A stretch of 54,653 nt of DNA from Pseudoxanthomonas mexicana (lineage in GTDB: Bacteria; Pseudomonadota; Gammaproteobacteria; Xanthomonadales; Xanthomonadaceae), in assembly GCF_001556105.1 (NCBI RefSeq), contig NZ_LSIF01000052.1:1-54653 (forward strand), written 5' to 3'. The stretch's first letter is position 1. Each line of letters begins with the position of its first letter. Of this stretch, positions 1-8,732 are shown piece after piece. The translations under genes and the position numbers were made by a program. Under the pieces are notes generated by a model. It ran no database searches. It was not told where the DNA came from and saw only the letters and a list, made by a program, of their open reading frames with translations.

Positions 1-23
1 GATGCCACCCGCCAGAAGAACGA

Positions 24-140
24 TCAGCCCGGCGAGAAGCCGCGCGTGGCCTTCTTCTCGTTCTTGTCCGAGCGCTTTTCCTTCAGCGTCTTCGCCGGCT
101 TCTTCTTCGTTTCTTTCTTCTTGTCCAGACCCTTCGCCAT
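24..140 (-). CDS. Lysine-rich small basic protein (38 aa)
   Basis: A 38-residue protein starting MAKGLDKKKETKKKPAKTL and ending GFSPG. About a third of the residues are lysine, and there is no hydrophobic segment, so it should be soluble and very basic. A GGGAG Shine-Dalgarno-like stretch lies about 9 bases before the ATG. I recall short MAKGxDKKKExKKKPAKTxKEKR proteins as conserved hypotheticals in xanthomonads; nucleic-acid or ribosome association would be a guess from charge alone. It is divergent from the AraC-type gene downstream. No function is claimed. Confidence 0.65.
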   Translation of the reverse strand: MAKGLDKKKETKKKPAKTLKEKRSDKNEKKATRGFSPG

Positions 141-413
141 CACCTGTACTCCCATGCTCGTTGCGACCGGCGCGAGCATGCCATATCGGCGCAGGCGGCG
201 GGCATGGGGCGGCGGCCCGTGCGTCTGGCGGGAACGCCCGCGGGAGGACGAAACCCGATCGGGTAGCATGGCGCGTCCTCGGCGGGGTGCAGGGCCACGT
301 GTGGTTCCAGGTGATGCGGGAAGGTCGTCGTGGTTCTCGACCGCACCTGCATGCGGCCATCCCGCCGGGCAGTCGCCCTTTGACCGAACGCCGATATCTC
401 CGATGCCTTGATC

Positions 414-1451
414 ATGCTGAGCCAGCACTTCCTGTTCTTCTTCGCCATGCTCGGCGCCTTCAACGGCATCGGCGCGGCCACGTTCCTGTGGTGGCGGGCC
501 GAGGGCAAGCCGACGCTGCGCTGGCTGTCGCTGCTGATCCTGATGGTGGGCGTGCGCACGGGGAAATCCGTGGCCTTCTATTTCTGGCCGGACATTCCGC
601 TGATCGTCCTGCAGCTGGGCCTGACCGCGTGCTTCATGATCGGGCCGTGCCTGTTCTTCCTGGTGCGCTCCAGCCAGGGCGACGCGTCCGGCCCCGGCAG
701 GATCGACCGGTGGCATATCGCGGCGCTGCTGGCGGTCGCCACCGCGGTGAACGTGCTGCTGCCTTACGACCACAACGTCGACCTGTGGCGGAACGTCATC
801 ACCCCGGGCATCAACTACGCCTGGCTGGTGTACCTGCTGCTGGCCACCGCGCAGATGGTGCTGTACCGCGAGCGGTTGCGGGGCACGCCGTCCGGCACGC
901 TGCTGCTGGGGGCGCTGGCCGGCGTCTGGATCATCTGGACCGCGTACTACACCGCGGGCTACACCTCCTACATCGTCGGCGCGCTGTCCTTCACCTTCGT
1001 GCTGGCGCTGAGCGTGCTCGCCTACCTGCGTCTGCGCGCGGGCCAGGCACCGATCGAGCCCTACCAGGATCGCCGCATCCCGGCGCCGGAGGCCGCCACG
1101 CAGTTGCAGGCGCTGGCGGAGCTGATGGCGCGCGAGCGCCTGCACCTGGACCCGGCCCTGACCCTGCCCCGCGTCGCCCGCCGGCTGGGGATCCCGCAGA
1201 CCCGGTTGTCGCAGCTGTTGAACGACAACAACCAGACCTCGTTCAAGCAGTACCTGGCACAGCTGCGCGTGATCGAAGCCAGGGCGCTGTTGCAACAGAC
1301 CCCGCCGAAGCCGCTGGAAGTGGTGGCCGAGGAAGCCGGCTTCCAGTCGATGTCGACCTTCCACAGCGCGTTCAAGAAGCACGAAGGGATCACGCCTGCG
1401 GCGTTCCGCACGGCCAGTGCCGACTCCCAGAATCGATTCCAGCAGTCCTGA
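414..1451 (+). CDS. Membrane-anchored AraC-family transcriptional regulator
   Basis: 345 residues from the ATG; a TTG two codons earlier is also possible. The N-terminal 210 residues hold seven hydrophobic segments (for example LFFFAMLGAF, LSLLILMVGV and FTFVLALSVLAYL), followed by a cytoplasmic AraC/XylS domain at about 235-335. Its second helix-turn-helix ends in FQSMSTFHSAFKKHEGITPAAF, split here as FQSMSTFHSAFKK and HEGITPAAF. The layout suggests a sensor in the inner membrane acting directly on DNA. Genes for four secreted proteins follow in the same direction, so control of that set is a reasonable inference. The signal is unknown. Confidence 0.88.
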   Translation: MLSQHFLFFFAMLGAFNGIGAATFLWWRAEGKPTLRWLSLLILMVGVRTGKSVAFYFWPDIPLIVLQLGLTACFMIGPCLFFLVRSSQGDASGPGRIDRWHIAALLAVATAVNVLLPYDHNVDLWRNVITPGINYAWLVYLLLATAQMVLYRERLRGTPSGTLLLGALAGVWIIWTAYYTAGYTSYIVGALSFTFVLALSVLAYLRLRAGQAPIEPYQDRRIPAPEAATQLQALAELMARERLHLDPALTLPRVARRLGIPQTRLSQLLNDNNQTSFKQYLAQLRVIEARALLQQTPPKPLEVVAEEAGFQSMSTFHSAFKKHEGITPAAFRTASADSQNRFQQS

Positions 1452-1522
1452 AAAAGATTGCAATGCATTGATTCCGAAGGGGATCGGCTAGGTTGCTGGC
1501 TCCTTCCTGCGAGCCCGACTTC

Positions 1523-2353
1523 ATGCGCCTCTCCCGCGTCATTCCGTCCCTGCTGATCCTGCTGCTGGTCTGGCTGGTCAGCACCCCCGCGGCCCAGGCC
1601 GGCGGACGCCCCACCGCCGAGACCCCAGCCCGCGAAGGCCAGCAGCGCATCCTGTTCATCCTGGCCAGCAGCAAGGTCCATGGGACTTCGACGATCCCGG
1701 CCAGCATCAGCTTCGGCGAGGTCGTGCATGCCTGGGACATCTTCCAGGCCGCAGGCTACGGGGTGGACTTCGTTTCGCCCGACGGCGGCGACCTGCCCAT
1801 CCTCGATGCGTACGTCGGTGACGAGGTGGAGGCGCGGCTCAAGGACGACCGCATCATGGGCGGCCTGCGCAACTCCCTCACGCCCGCGCAGATCGACCCC
1901 AGCCAATACCGTGCCGTGTACTACGTGGGCGGCAGCAACGCGATGTATGGCGTGGCCGAGAACCCGACCCTGCAGCGCATCGCCATGCATGTCTACGAGC
2001 GCAATGGCGGTGTGGTCTCCGCCGTCTGCCACGGCACCGCCGGCATGGTGAACCTGAAGCTCGCCAACGGCCAGCACCTCATCTCGGGCAAGCGCATCAG
2101 CGGCTATCCCGAAGAGCACGAAGACCAGGACGCGCCCTACCTGAAGGAATTTCCCTTCCTGATCCGCAAGACGGTCGAAGCCCGCGGCGGGTTGTTCCAC
2201 GCCATCAAGAGCTATGACCCGTACATCGAAGTCGATGGCCGCGTGGTGACCGGACAGAACTACGCCTCGGCGACCCCGGTGGCGGAAGCCGTGGTCGAGG
2301 TGCTGCGCACGCTGGCCGATCCACCGGCCACCCGCGGCGCCACGACGCGCTGA
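1523..2353 (+). CDS. Secreted DJ-1/PfpI-family protein
   Basis: 276 residues with a signal peptide (MRLSRVIPSLLILLLVWLV, then AAQA). The rest is a class I glutamine amidotransferase-like fold with the nucleophile elbow VSAVCHGTAGM, placing Cys169 and His170 at the expected active site. The family includes glyoxalase III, chaperone and protease or amidase-like members, most of them cytoplasmic, so export is notable. A TTG at 1493 would add ten residues before the signal peptide and is less likely. It lies 71 bases after the AraC-type regulator and 71 before the NTF2-like pair. The substrate cannot be read from sequence. Confidence 0.85.
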   Translation: MRLSRVIPSLLILLLVWLVSTPAAQAGGRPTAETPAREGQQRILFILASSKVHGTSTIPASISFGEVVHAWDIFQAAGYGVDFVSPDGGDLPILDAYVGDEVEARLKDDRIMGGLRNSLTPAQIDPSQYRAVYYVGGSNAMYGVAENPTLQRIAMHVYERNGGVVSAVCHGTAGMVNLKLANGQHLISGKRISGYPEEHEDQDAPYLKEFPFLIRKTVEARGGLFHAIKSYDPYIEVDGRVVTGQNYASATPVAEAVVEVLRTLADPPATRGATTR

Positions 2354-2424
2354 ACCCGCTCGCCATCGCCTTCGCTGCGGTCACTGCCGCCGCGCTCATC
2401 ACTCAACAGCCCAAAGGACACTCC

Positions 2425-2874
2425 ATGAGAACCGCACTCCGCTCCCTGGCCTTCGCCGCCGCCCTGCTTGCCGTTCCCGCCGCCATGGCCCAGACCAGCG
2501 ATCGCGATGCCGTGGATCGCATCATGCAGACCTTCCTCGCTGCCTATCCCACCGCCGACGGCGCGGCCGTGTCCCAGGTCTTCCACAAGGACGGCGTGAT
2601 GATCGGTTACTCGCCCGCCAGGGGCAGCGCGCTGCTGCAGCGCACCGGCCAGGAACTGGCCGAAGGCTTCAACGGCACGCCGGCCGCCAACGAAGACAAA
2701 CGCAAGCGCACCTACGAGATCGTCGACATCGCGGAAAACCTCGCGGCCGTCAGGGTCAACCTGGACTACCCGGGCTGGCGTGGCGTGGACTACATCGTGC
2801 TGCTGAAGACCGACGGGCAGTGGCAGATGATCAGCAAGACATGGACCGGCGTGCTGACATCGAATACGCCGTGA
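2425..2874 (+). CDS. Secreted NTF2-like (SnoaL/lumazine-binding type) protein, copy 1
   Basis: 149 residues with a signal peptide (MRTALRSLAFAAALLAVPA, then AMAQ). The mature part is one NTF2-like domain: RDAVDRIMQTFLAAYPTAD, then FHKDGVMIGYSPARGSALL and LLKTDGQWQMISKTW, typical of the putative lumazine-binding branch. These proteins form cone-shaped dimers with a ligand pocket; many have no known substrate. The next gene is a clear paralogue of identical length, so this is a tandem duplication. An AAAGGACA site sits just before the ATG. Confidence 0.85.
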   Translation: MRTALRSLAFAAALLAVPAAMAQTSDRDAVDRIMQTFLAAYPTADGAAVSQVFHKDGVMIGYSPARGSALLQRTGQELAEGFNGTPAANEDKRKRTYEIVDIAENLAAVRVNLDYPGWRGVDYIVLLKTDGQWQMISKTWTGVLTSNTP

Positions 2875-2963
2875 CGCGTAGCGAAATTCGAATCAAACCC
2901 TGCGCACCGGACTCAAGGCGAGATCGGTCCACCCCCACTTTTTCAAAACCACTAGAGACACCC

Positions 2964-3413
2964 ATGAGAATTTCGATTCGTTCGATTGCTCTCGCAGGAG
3001 CCCTCCTGTTTCTCCCACTGTCTGCCATGGCGCAAAGCAACGAGCATGCGGCGGTGGATCGTGCCATGCAGAAGATGATGCGAGCCTTCGAAACCGAGGA
3101 CCGCGATCTGATGTTTGAAGTGCTCCGAAAAGACGGCACGGTGCTGGGCTATTCCCCTGGCAGGGGCAGCGTGGTCACCGAGACCACGGAAGCATGGGCG
3201 CAGGGTTTCACCGGCAAGCCCGCCGACGACGAAGACCAACGCCACCGCCGCTACGAGATCCTCGATGTGACGGGCGACGCGGCCGCCGTGAAAGTGATGC
3301 TGGATTATCCCGGCTGGATCGGCGTCGATTATCTGGCGCTGTCGAAGATCGACGGGCAGTGGATGATCGTCAGCAAGTCGTGGAGCGGCCGGGCCAAGCC
3401 CAAGGCGCGGTAA
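2964..3413 (+). CDS. Secreted NTF2-like protein, copy 2 (tandem paralogue)
   Basis: 149 residues, the same length as the gene 90 bases upstream. The shared frame is obvious: AVDRAMQKMMRAFETED, LRKDGTVLGYSPGRGSVV, VKVMLDYPGWIGVDYLALS and KIDGQWMIVSKSW. Its signal peptide is MRISIRSIALAGALLFLPL then SAMAQ. The ATG at 2964 is chosen because the signal peptide starts there; the frame is open further upstream. The 5' end and leader are AT-richer than the first copy, suggesting the copies have diverged under different constraint. Function unknown beyond the fold. Confidence 0.85.
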   Translation: MRISIRSIALAGALLFLPLSAMAQSNEHAAVDRAMQKMMRAFETEDRDLMFEVLRKDGTVLGYSPGRGSVVTETTEAWAQGFTGKPADDEDQRHRRYEILDVTGDAAAVKVMLDYPGWIGVDYLALSKIDGQWMIVSKSWSGRAKPKAR

Positions 3414-3514
3414 CCCACGCCAACGCCTGCCGCTGCACACGCGTGGCGGCGAGCCATGTGGCCCGTCTTCGGGTATCCCCACCCCGTCAAGGGCGCTCCG
3501 CCCGAGGAAGCTTC

Positions 3515-4621
3515 ATGCCAGCGCGAACAGGCCGGGCCATCGCAATCATCGTCTTCATGCTGCTGTTGCATGCCGCTGCGCCGGCGAGGGCTGCCACGCT
3601 GGGCGAGGCCAATCGGCAGGCGAGCGCGTTCGTCCAGGCCACGATGCGAGCGCAGCGCATCCCCGGCCTGCAGATCGCCGTCATCCAGGATGGCCAGGTG
3701 GTGCTGTCCGAAAGCCATGGGTTCGCCAACGTCGAAAACCACGTGCCGGTCACGCGCGACACCCGGTTCCCCATCAACTCGGCCACCAAGGCGTTCACCG
3801 GCGTCGCCATCATGCAACTGGTCGAGGCCGGGCGTGTCGACCTGGCGGCGCCACTCTCGCGCTACGTGGCGGGAGTGCCGCAGGACTGGCAGGACATCCG
3901 CGTGCGCCAGTTGCTCGCACACACCTCGGGCTTGCCGGACCTCGTGGACGAACACGGTCTGGTGGGCGGCGGCTCGGAACACGACGCGTGGCAGGCCATC
4001 AGGCAGCGGCCCGTGGATGCGCCGGCGGGCGAACGGTTCGTCTACAACCAGACCAACTATGCGCTGCTGGCGCAGATCATCGCCGGGCAGTCCGGGCTGC
4101 CGTACGAAGCCCATGTTGCCCGCCACCAGTTTTCAGTGGCGGGCATGCCGTCCTCGACCTTCGGCGACAGTTACGACCTGATACCGGGTGCGGCCACGCT
4201 GTACAGCTACTTCCCCCGGAAGACCGATGCGCAAGACACTCCCGAACGGCTGTCGCACTGGTTCCACGACATGCCCTACGGATTGTGGGCGGGCGGCGGC
4301 ATCCAGACCACGGCCGATGACGTCGCACACTGGCTGATCGCGTTGTCCGCGGGCCGGCTGATCAGCAAGGCCAATGTCCGGGAGATGTGGACGCCGGAAC
4401 GATTGAACCGTGGTACCGACGGCCGCTGGGGCGCGGGCTGGCCGGTGCTGGCAACCACTCCCCACCGGCAGATCGCCGGCATGGGGGGCGCCCGCGCCGC
4501 CTTCATCGTCTACCCGGATGAGGGCCTGGCCATCGTCGTGCTGACCAACCTGGTGGGCGCGAACCCGCAGGATTTCATTCCCGCCATTGCGGCGTACTAC
4601 CTGCCCTCGCGGACGCCCTGA
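3515..4621 (+). CDS. Serine hydrolase, class C beta-lactamase fold
   Basis: 368 residues with a signal peptide (IAIIVFMLLLHAAAPARA). The SxxK motif is S89-A-T-K92 in PINSATKAFTGVAI. The second motif is YNQTNYALL at about 177, where the usual Y-x-N reads Y-N-Q, as in a subset of this family. The GGGIQTTADDVAHWL segment is also typical. Members are peptidases, esterases or D-aminopeptidases rather than true beta-lactamases. A GAGGAAG site precedes the ATG. It is the last gene in the run downstream of the AraC regulator. Confidence 0.85.
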   Translation: MPARTGRAIAIIVFMLLLHAAAPARAATLGEANRQASAFVQATMRAQRIPGLQIAVIQDGQVVLSESHGFANVENHVPVTRDTRFPINSATKAFTGVAIMQLVEAGRVDLAAPLSRYVAGVPQDWQDIRVRQLLAHTSGLPDLVDEHGLVGGGSEHDAWQAIRQRPVDAPAGERFVYNQTNYALLAQIIAGQSGLPYEAHVARHQFSVAGMPSSTFGDSYDLIPGAATLYSYFPRKTDAQDTPERLSHWFHDMPYGLWAGGGIQTTADDVAHWLIALSAGRLISKANVREMWTPERLNRGTDGRWGAGWPVLATTPHRQIAGMGGARAAFIVYPDEGLAIVVLTNLVGANPQDFIPAIAAYYLPSRTP

Positions 4622-4629
4622 GGCTGGAG

Positions 4630-4770
4630 CCAGAAGACCCGACGTTGGACGCTGGTGTGAGAAAAGGCACCGAAAACATCCAGCGTTGGAGGTAAAACCG
4701 TCAACGTTCGGTCTTGGTGTGAGAAGAACGGAGGTAAAACATCCAACGCTGCGTGTTGGTGTGAGTAGCG
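4630..4770. repeat. 42-bp-period imperfect direct repeat
   Basis: GGAGGTAAAAC occurs at 4688-4698 and 4730-4740, and GGTGTGAG at 4654-4661, 4716-4723 and 4758-4765. Two full units are 42 bases apart; a third, diverged unit begins near 4635. Between them are variable CCAACG/CGTTGG arms able to form short hairpins. The array fills the space between the convergent serine hydrolase and DUF4386 pseudogene. I recall similar motifs as dispersed intergenic repeats in xanthomonads. Confidence 0.6.
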
Positions 4771-4856
4771 CGTTGCTCCATGACGCATCACCTGCCCCGC
4801 GTGCCGGGATTCGCCAGGCGCATCCCTGTCTGTGCCACGGCGGCATTGCGCCAACA

Positions 4857-4957
4857 TCAGATCCCGTAGTCCGACAGCACCATCTCGTCGTGGAAGTAGC
4901 GGCCCATCGGCAGACCGGCAACACGATCACCAGCCCTCGGCAGCAAGGGGGGAGTGC
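4857..4957 (-). other. Possible 3' gene remnant
   Basis: On the minus strand a frame runs through GDRVAGLPMGRYFHDEMVL and SDYGI and stops with TGA at 4859-4857. It has no start and the composition is that of coding sequence, so it may be the last third of a lost gene. The product is not recognised. The rest of 4771-4961 holds nothing I can support. Confidence 0.2.
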
Positions 4958-4961
4958 GGAC

Positions 4962-5708
4962 TCACCCCGTGGTGCGCACGTCAACCCGCTCCGTCTCCGC
5001 CGCTTCCAGTCGCTCCACCCTGATCCCTTTGACCAGCAACCACAGCGACAGCGACAGTTCCGCCAGCAGACACGGCATGAGGATGTAAGGGAACAGCCGC
5101 GACGCCAGTGAGGGCGCCAGGAACAGGGTGAAGCTGTTGGTCAGGTAGCACAGGCCCGCGATCACCATCATCACGCCCAGCGTGCGCGGCAGGAAATGTG
5201 ACCGGAAGATCAGCACGCCAGCCACGACGCAGAACGCGCCAAAGAACACCAGGCTGATCCCGAAACCGTGACCGAACAGGCGTACCTGCGCGTAGGCCAC
5301 GGCATGCAGCTGATCCGGCTCCATGGCGGCCAGCCCGCTGTCGCTCAGCAACAGCAGCGGTGCGAGATGGTGCAGCAGGTGGACGCCCTCCACGGCCACC
5401 GCCACCAGGTCGAGCGCCAGCGCCAGCAGGGCGAGGCTGGCCGATATCCGCCGCAGCAGGTCGTACAGGATGATCGCCAGCACGATGGCGCACAGCAGGT
5501 AGGCCAGGTGCACCCCGAAGCCTGCTCGGTAAAGGTCCGCATGCCGAAGCAGGTTGTCGGCGGTGGCTGCGGCGTCACCGGCCACGATCAGTCGATCACG
5601 CACAAACACCTATGCGAACAGCCCTCCCGCGATGACCAGCAAATACAGAAATCCGGCGAGCCGGGCCGCGCTCTGCGGTGGCATGTCGAGCAGGCGTACA
5701 CGCGTCAT
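4962..5708 (-). pseudogene. DUF4386 membrane protein interrupted by an in-frame amber codon
   Basis: The full frame from the ATG at 5708 to the TGA at 4962 would encode 248 codons. Codon 33 is TAG (5612-5610). The first part, MTRVRLLDMPPQSAARLAGF then LYLLVIAGGLFA, and the continuation VFVRDRLIVAGDAAATADN, join in the same frame and form the classic DUF4386 N-terminus (GxFxExFVRxxLIVxGDAAATAxN). Family members usually have an acidic residue at the stop position, so a single base change explains the break. Several transmembrane segments follow intact. Inactive unless suppressed, or unless restart occurs from an internal codon. Confidence 0.8.
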
Positions 5709-6058
5709 CCGGTCAGTTCCCTCGGGCGGAGGCCCTGCCGTGCAGCCTACCGACGCGGCGGTCCCATCGAGCCTGCCACAAGTCACTTGCTCGTCCGGAC
5801 ACCGCAGGGCGGCGCTTGGCCTGGCATGACCGTGGCGGGGAACGCGGTTGCGATGGAATTGCCAGGCGTGGTGATCCGGATTGTGGACGGTCAGTGCAGG
5901 GTGGTTTGATCCGCCTTGCGCGTTGTGGCCGACGTGGACACCAGGCAACGCGCTCTTCCTCCATGCCGGTCCCGGTCCCGCTTCCGCCTCACCATACCTT
6001 TGTAGGATGGGTGGGGCAGTTCGATGGCGCCACTGCAGCCAGAGGCGCCGACCTCCGC
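5709..6058. other. Intergenic region without a supported gene
   Basis: This 350-base stretch upstream of the DUF4386 pseudogene and downstream of the AT-richer orphan gene shows no convincing gene. A short GTAGGATGGGTGGGG sequence near 6002 resembles the start of the GTAGGGTGGGCC repeat seen at 27385-27408, but it is partial. Promoter elements for the broken gene should lie at its left end; none is clear. Confidence 0.5.
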
Positions 6059-6658
6059 TCAATGCTGGATTTTCTTTGATACTTCGTCGGCGCAGAACTC
6101 TGCTGCCGAACGAATGACCTTCCCGATCGCAACCCCATCACCGTCAAACTGATCCTTGGTCAGTTGAAAACGGAGATCTTCATTGAATGGCTTGATGTAG
6201 CACTTTTGCTCCCAGGAAACACGCCCATCAGCCCCTATCATGCGCGCCCTTACTTTCAGGCCGTACTGGTAAGTACTCCATTTGAGAGGAAGGTACTGAA
6301 TGGATTGGTAGTCCGCAAAAATCTCAAGCGTGTTCGGTTCACTTGGTGACAGGGGACGTTTTCGCTTCTGCTCTTCCACGTCTTCTGGAATGTCCGAAAC
6401 TTCCATTTTTTTCGCTACCGCCGATTTCAGCGCATCGGCGAACAGCAGTGACACGACCGTTTCTCTTGGCACTGGACCTTGCGGCCTGTTAATACCATCT
6501 ATGACATTACTCATGATCACGCCAGGGGTAAGCAGCTCAAGTTTTTCAGGCCGAAAAACCCTCACTTTCACCACGGACGACTGCGTGATCTCCTCCGCGC
6601 TAGCGACAAGAGGCGCAATCAGAAGAAATAGAAGAATCAGCTTCTCGACACACCGCAT
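6059..6658 (-). CDS. Secreted orphan protein of low-GC composition
   Basis: 199 residues beginning MRCVEKLILLFLLIAPLVA then SAEEI, a clear signal peptide. The mature region has VVKVRVFRPEKLELLTPG, a lysine/arginine-rich stretch EEQKRKRPLSPSEPN, and two cysteines (EQKCYIKP and AAEFCADE) that could form a disulfide. The gene is visibly poorer in G+C than its neighbours and uses AAA, ATT and TTT codons rarely seen around it, suggesting transfer. An AAGGAGAT site precedes the ATG. I do not recognise the family. Confidence 0.75.
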   Translation of the reverse strand: MRCVEKLILLFLLIAPLVASAEEITQSSVVKVRVFRPEKLELLTPGVIMSNVIDGINRPQGPVPRETVVSLLFADALKSAVAKKMEVSDIPEDVEEQKRKRPLSPSEPNTLEIFADYQSIQYLPLKWSTYQYGLKVRARMIGADGRVSWEQKCYIKPFNEDLRFQLTKDQFDGDGVAIGKVIRSAAEFCADEVSKKIQH

Positions 6659-6707
6659 AGCATCTCCTTACGCCATCAGCCAAAAGATGGATATCGCTGC
6701 CCAGCAC

Positions 6708-8375
6708 TCACACCATCGGCAGCTTCAACCCCTGTTCCTTCGCGCACTGCACGGCGATGTCGTAGCCGGCATCGGCGTGGCGCATGACGCCGGTGCCGGG
6801 GTCGTTCCACAGCACGCGCGCGATGCGCCTGTCGGCTTCCTCGCTGCCGTCGCAGACGATGACCACGCCAGAGTGCTGCGAGTAGCCCATGCCGACACCG
6901 CCGCCGTGGTGCAACGACACCCAGGTGGCGCCACCGGCGACGTTCAACATCGCATTCAACAGCGGCCAGTCGGACACGGCATCACTGCCGTCCTTCATCG
7001 CTTCGGTCTCGCGGTTGGGCGAGGCGACGCTGCCGCTGTCCAGATGATCGCGGCCGATCACCACCGGCGCCTTCAGCTCACCATTGCGCACCATCTCGTT
7101 GAACGCCAGGCCGAGCTTGTGGCGCAGGCCCAGGCCGACCCAGCAGATGCGCGCCGGCAGGCCCTGGAAGCTGATGCGCTCGCGCGCCATGTCCAGCCAG
7201 CGGTGCAGGTGCGCATCGTCGGGGATCAGCTCTTTCACTTTCGCATCGGTCTTGTAGATGTCCTCCGGATCGCCGCTCAACGCGACCCAGCGGAACGGCC
7301 CGACGCCGCGGCAGAACAGCGGCCGCACGTAAGCCGGCACGAAACCGGGGAAATCGAACGCGTTCTCCAGCCCTTCGTCGAACGCCATCTGGCGGATGTT
7401 GTTGCCGTAGTCGAACGTCGGCACACCCATCTTCTGGAAGGCGAGCATCGCCTCTACGTGCACGCGCATCGCCTGCTTGGCGGCGTCACGCACGCGTTCC
7501 GGTTCGGACTTCTGCGCCGCCAGCCATTGCTCGACTGTCCAGCCGATCGGCAGGTAGCCGTGCACCGGATCGTGCGCGCTGGTCTGGTCGGTGACGGCAT
7601 CCGGGCGCACGCCGCGCTTCACCAGTTCCGGCAGGATCTCGGCCGCATTGCCGAGCAGCGCGATGGATTTGGCTTCGCCGGCCGCGGTGTACTTGGCGAT
7701 GCGGGCGAGGGCGTCGTCAAGGTCGGTGGCCTGCTCGTCCACGTAACGCGTGCGCAGGCGCATGTCGATGCTGGACTGGCGGCATTCGATGTTGAGCGAG
7801 CTGGCGCCAGCCAGCGCCGCCGCCAGCGGCTGCGCGCCGCCCATGCCGCCGAGGCCGGCGGTAAGGATCCACTTGCCGGTGAGGTTGCCGCCGTAATGCT
7901 GGCGCCCCATCTCGACGAAGGTTTCGTAGGTGCCCTGCACGATGCCCTGGCTGCCGATGTAGATCCACGAACCGGCCGTCATCTGGCCGTACATCGCCAG
8001 GCCCTTCTTGTCGAGTTCGTTGAAGTGTTCCCACGTGGCCCAGTGCGGCACCAGGTTGGAGTTGGCGATCAGTACGCGCGGCGCATCGGCATGCGTGGGA
8101 AACACGCCGACCGGCTTGCCGGACTGCACCAGCAGCGTCTCGTTGTCGTCCAGGTCGCGCAGCGATTCCAGGATGGCGTCGTAGCAGGCCCAGTCGCGCG
8201 CGGCACGGCCGATGCCGCCGTAGACGACCAGCGACGTGGGATCTTCCGCCACTTCCGCGTCGAGATTGTTCTGCAGCATCCGGTACGGCGCCTCGCTGAG
8301 CCAGGACTTGCAGGCGAGCGTGGCGCCGCGCGGAGCGCGGATGACACGGGACGGGTCGTGGCGGGGATCGGACAT
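6708..8375 (-). CDS. hutU: Urocanate hydratase
   Basis: 555 residues, the usual length. Catalyses urocanate + H2O to 4-imidazolone-5-propionate, step two of histidine degradation, using tightly bound NAD+. Diagnostic stretches are [39 protein letters not shown], and the active-site region [19 protein letters not shown]. The C-terminal part has [19 protein letters not shown]. The start at 8375 ([17 protein letters not shown]) matches the family; an ATG 30 bases upstream has no ribosome site. The rest of the pathway seen here (hutF, hutI) is 8.5 kb away; hutH and hutG are not in the window. Confidence 0.97.
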   Translation of the reverse strand: MSDPRHDPSRVIRAPRGATLACKSWLSEAPYRMLQNNLDAEVAEDPTSLVVYGGIGRAARDWACYDAILESLRDLDDNETLLVQSGKPVGVFPTHADAPRVLIANSNLVPHWATWEHFNELDKKGLAMYGQMTAGSWIYIGSQGIVQGTYETFVEMGRQHYGGNLTGKWILTAGLGGMGGAQPLAAALAGASSLNIECRQSSIDMRLRTRYVDEQATDLDDALARIAKYTAAGEAKSIALLGNAAEILPELVKRGVRPDAVTDQTSAHDPVHGYLPIGWTVEQWLAAQKSEPERVRDAAKQAMRVHVEAMLAFQKMGVPTFDYGNNIRQMAFDEGLENAFDFPGFVPAYVRPLFCRGVGPFRWVALSGDPEDIYKTDAKVKELIPDDAHLHRWLDMARERISFQGLPARICWVGLGLRHKLGLAFNEMVRNGELKAPVVIGRDHLDSGSVASPNRETEAMKDGSDAVSDWPLLNAMLNVAGGATWVSLHHGGGVGMGYSQHSGVVIVCDGSEEADRRIARVLWNDPGTGVMRHADAGYDIAVQCAKEQGLKLPMV

Positions 8376-8732
8376 GGCGGGTTCCAGATGCAGATTGGCC
8401 GTCATTATCGCGGTGGGCGGCGGCCGGGCGCGAGCCATGGCGATGCTGCAGTGCGCGACGGCGGCAGCTTCAGTGGCGTGCACGCTGCGGCCGATACCGA
8501 AGCGGCTGGCCGCGATAAGGGCGCCTGGCCGGTGCGCACGTCAACGGCCACCCGACTGCGTGGCGCGATGCGTTCGACGGCCGCCGCTGCTGGCGCATCG
8601 GCCTGGATCACGAGGCGAAGCGCTACCAAGACCCGAAGATCATCGCACTACGCGGCGGGGCGAAACGGGGACCACTGACGTTCCACGGCTCCCCGCCTGC
8701 GATGCAGGGAGCCGTGTTCCGCCGTCGCGCCG
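8376..8732. other. Gap upstream of hutU with possible coding remnant
   Basis: No intact gene is seen. On the plus strand from 8519 an open stretch reads [18 protein letters not shown], then DGRRCWRIGLDHEAKRY and QDPKIIALRGGAKRGPL, which looks like protein rather than chance. It is preceded in frame by TAA (8516-8518) and has no start. Joining it to the preceding frame ([18 protein letters not shown]) would need a frameshift. It may be a decayed gene. The hutU promoter should also lie in this region. Confidence 0.25.

Noticed and set aside
24..1463. A long minus-strand open frame opposite the AraC-type gene
   Set aside because: GC-rich shadow; only its last 38 codons (24-140) look like a real gene, the rest is Arg/Gln/Pro-rich antisense.
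4133..4984. Minus-strand frame over the serine hydrolase and 42-bp repeat
   Set aside because: Antisense plus repeat translation; the LDVLPP/FSHQ pattern reflects the DNA repeat, not a protein.
6330..8678. A very long plus-strand open frame across hutU
   Set aside because: His/Ala/Val/Gln-rich antisense of hutU with no motif; typical high-GC shadow.
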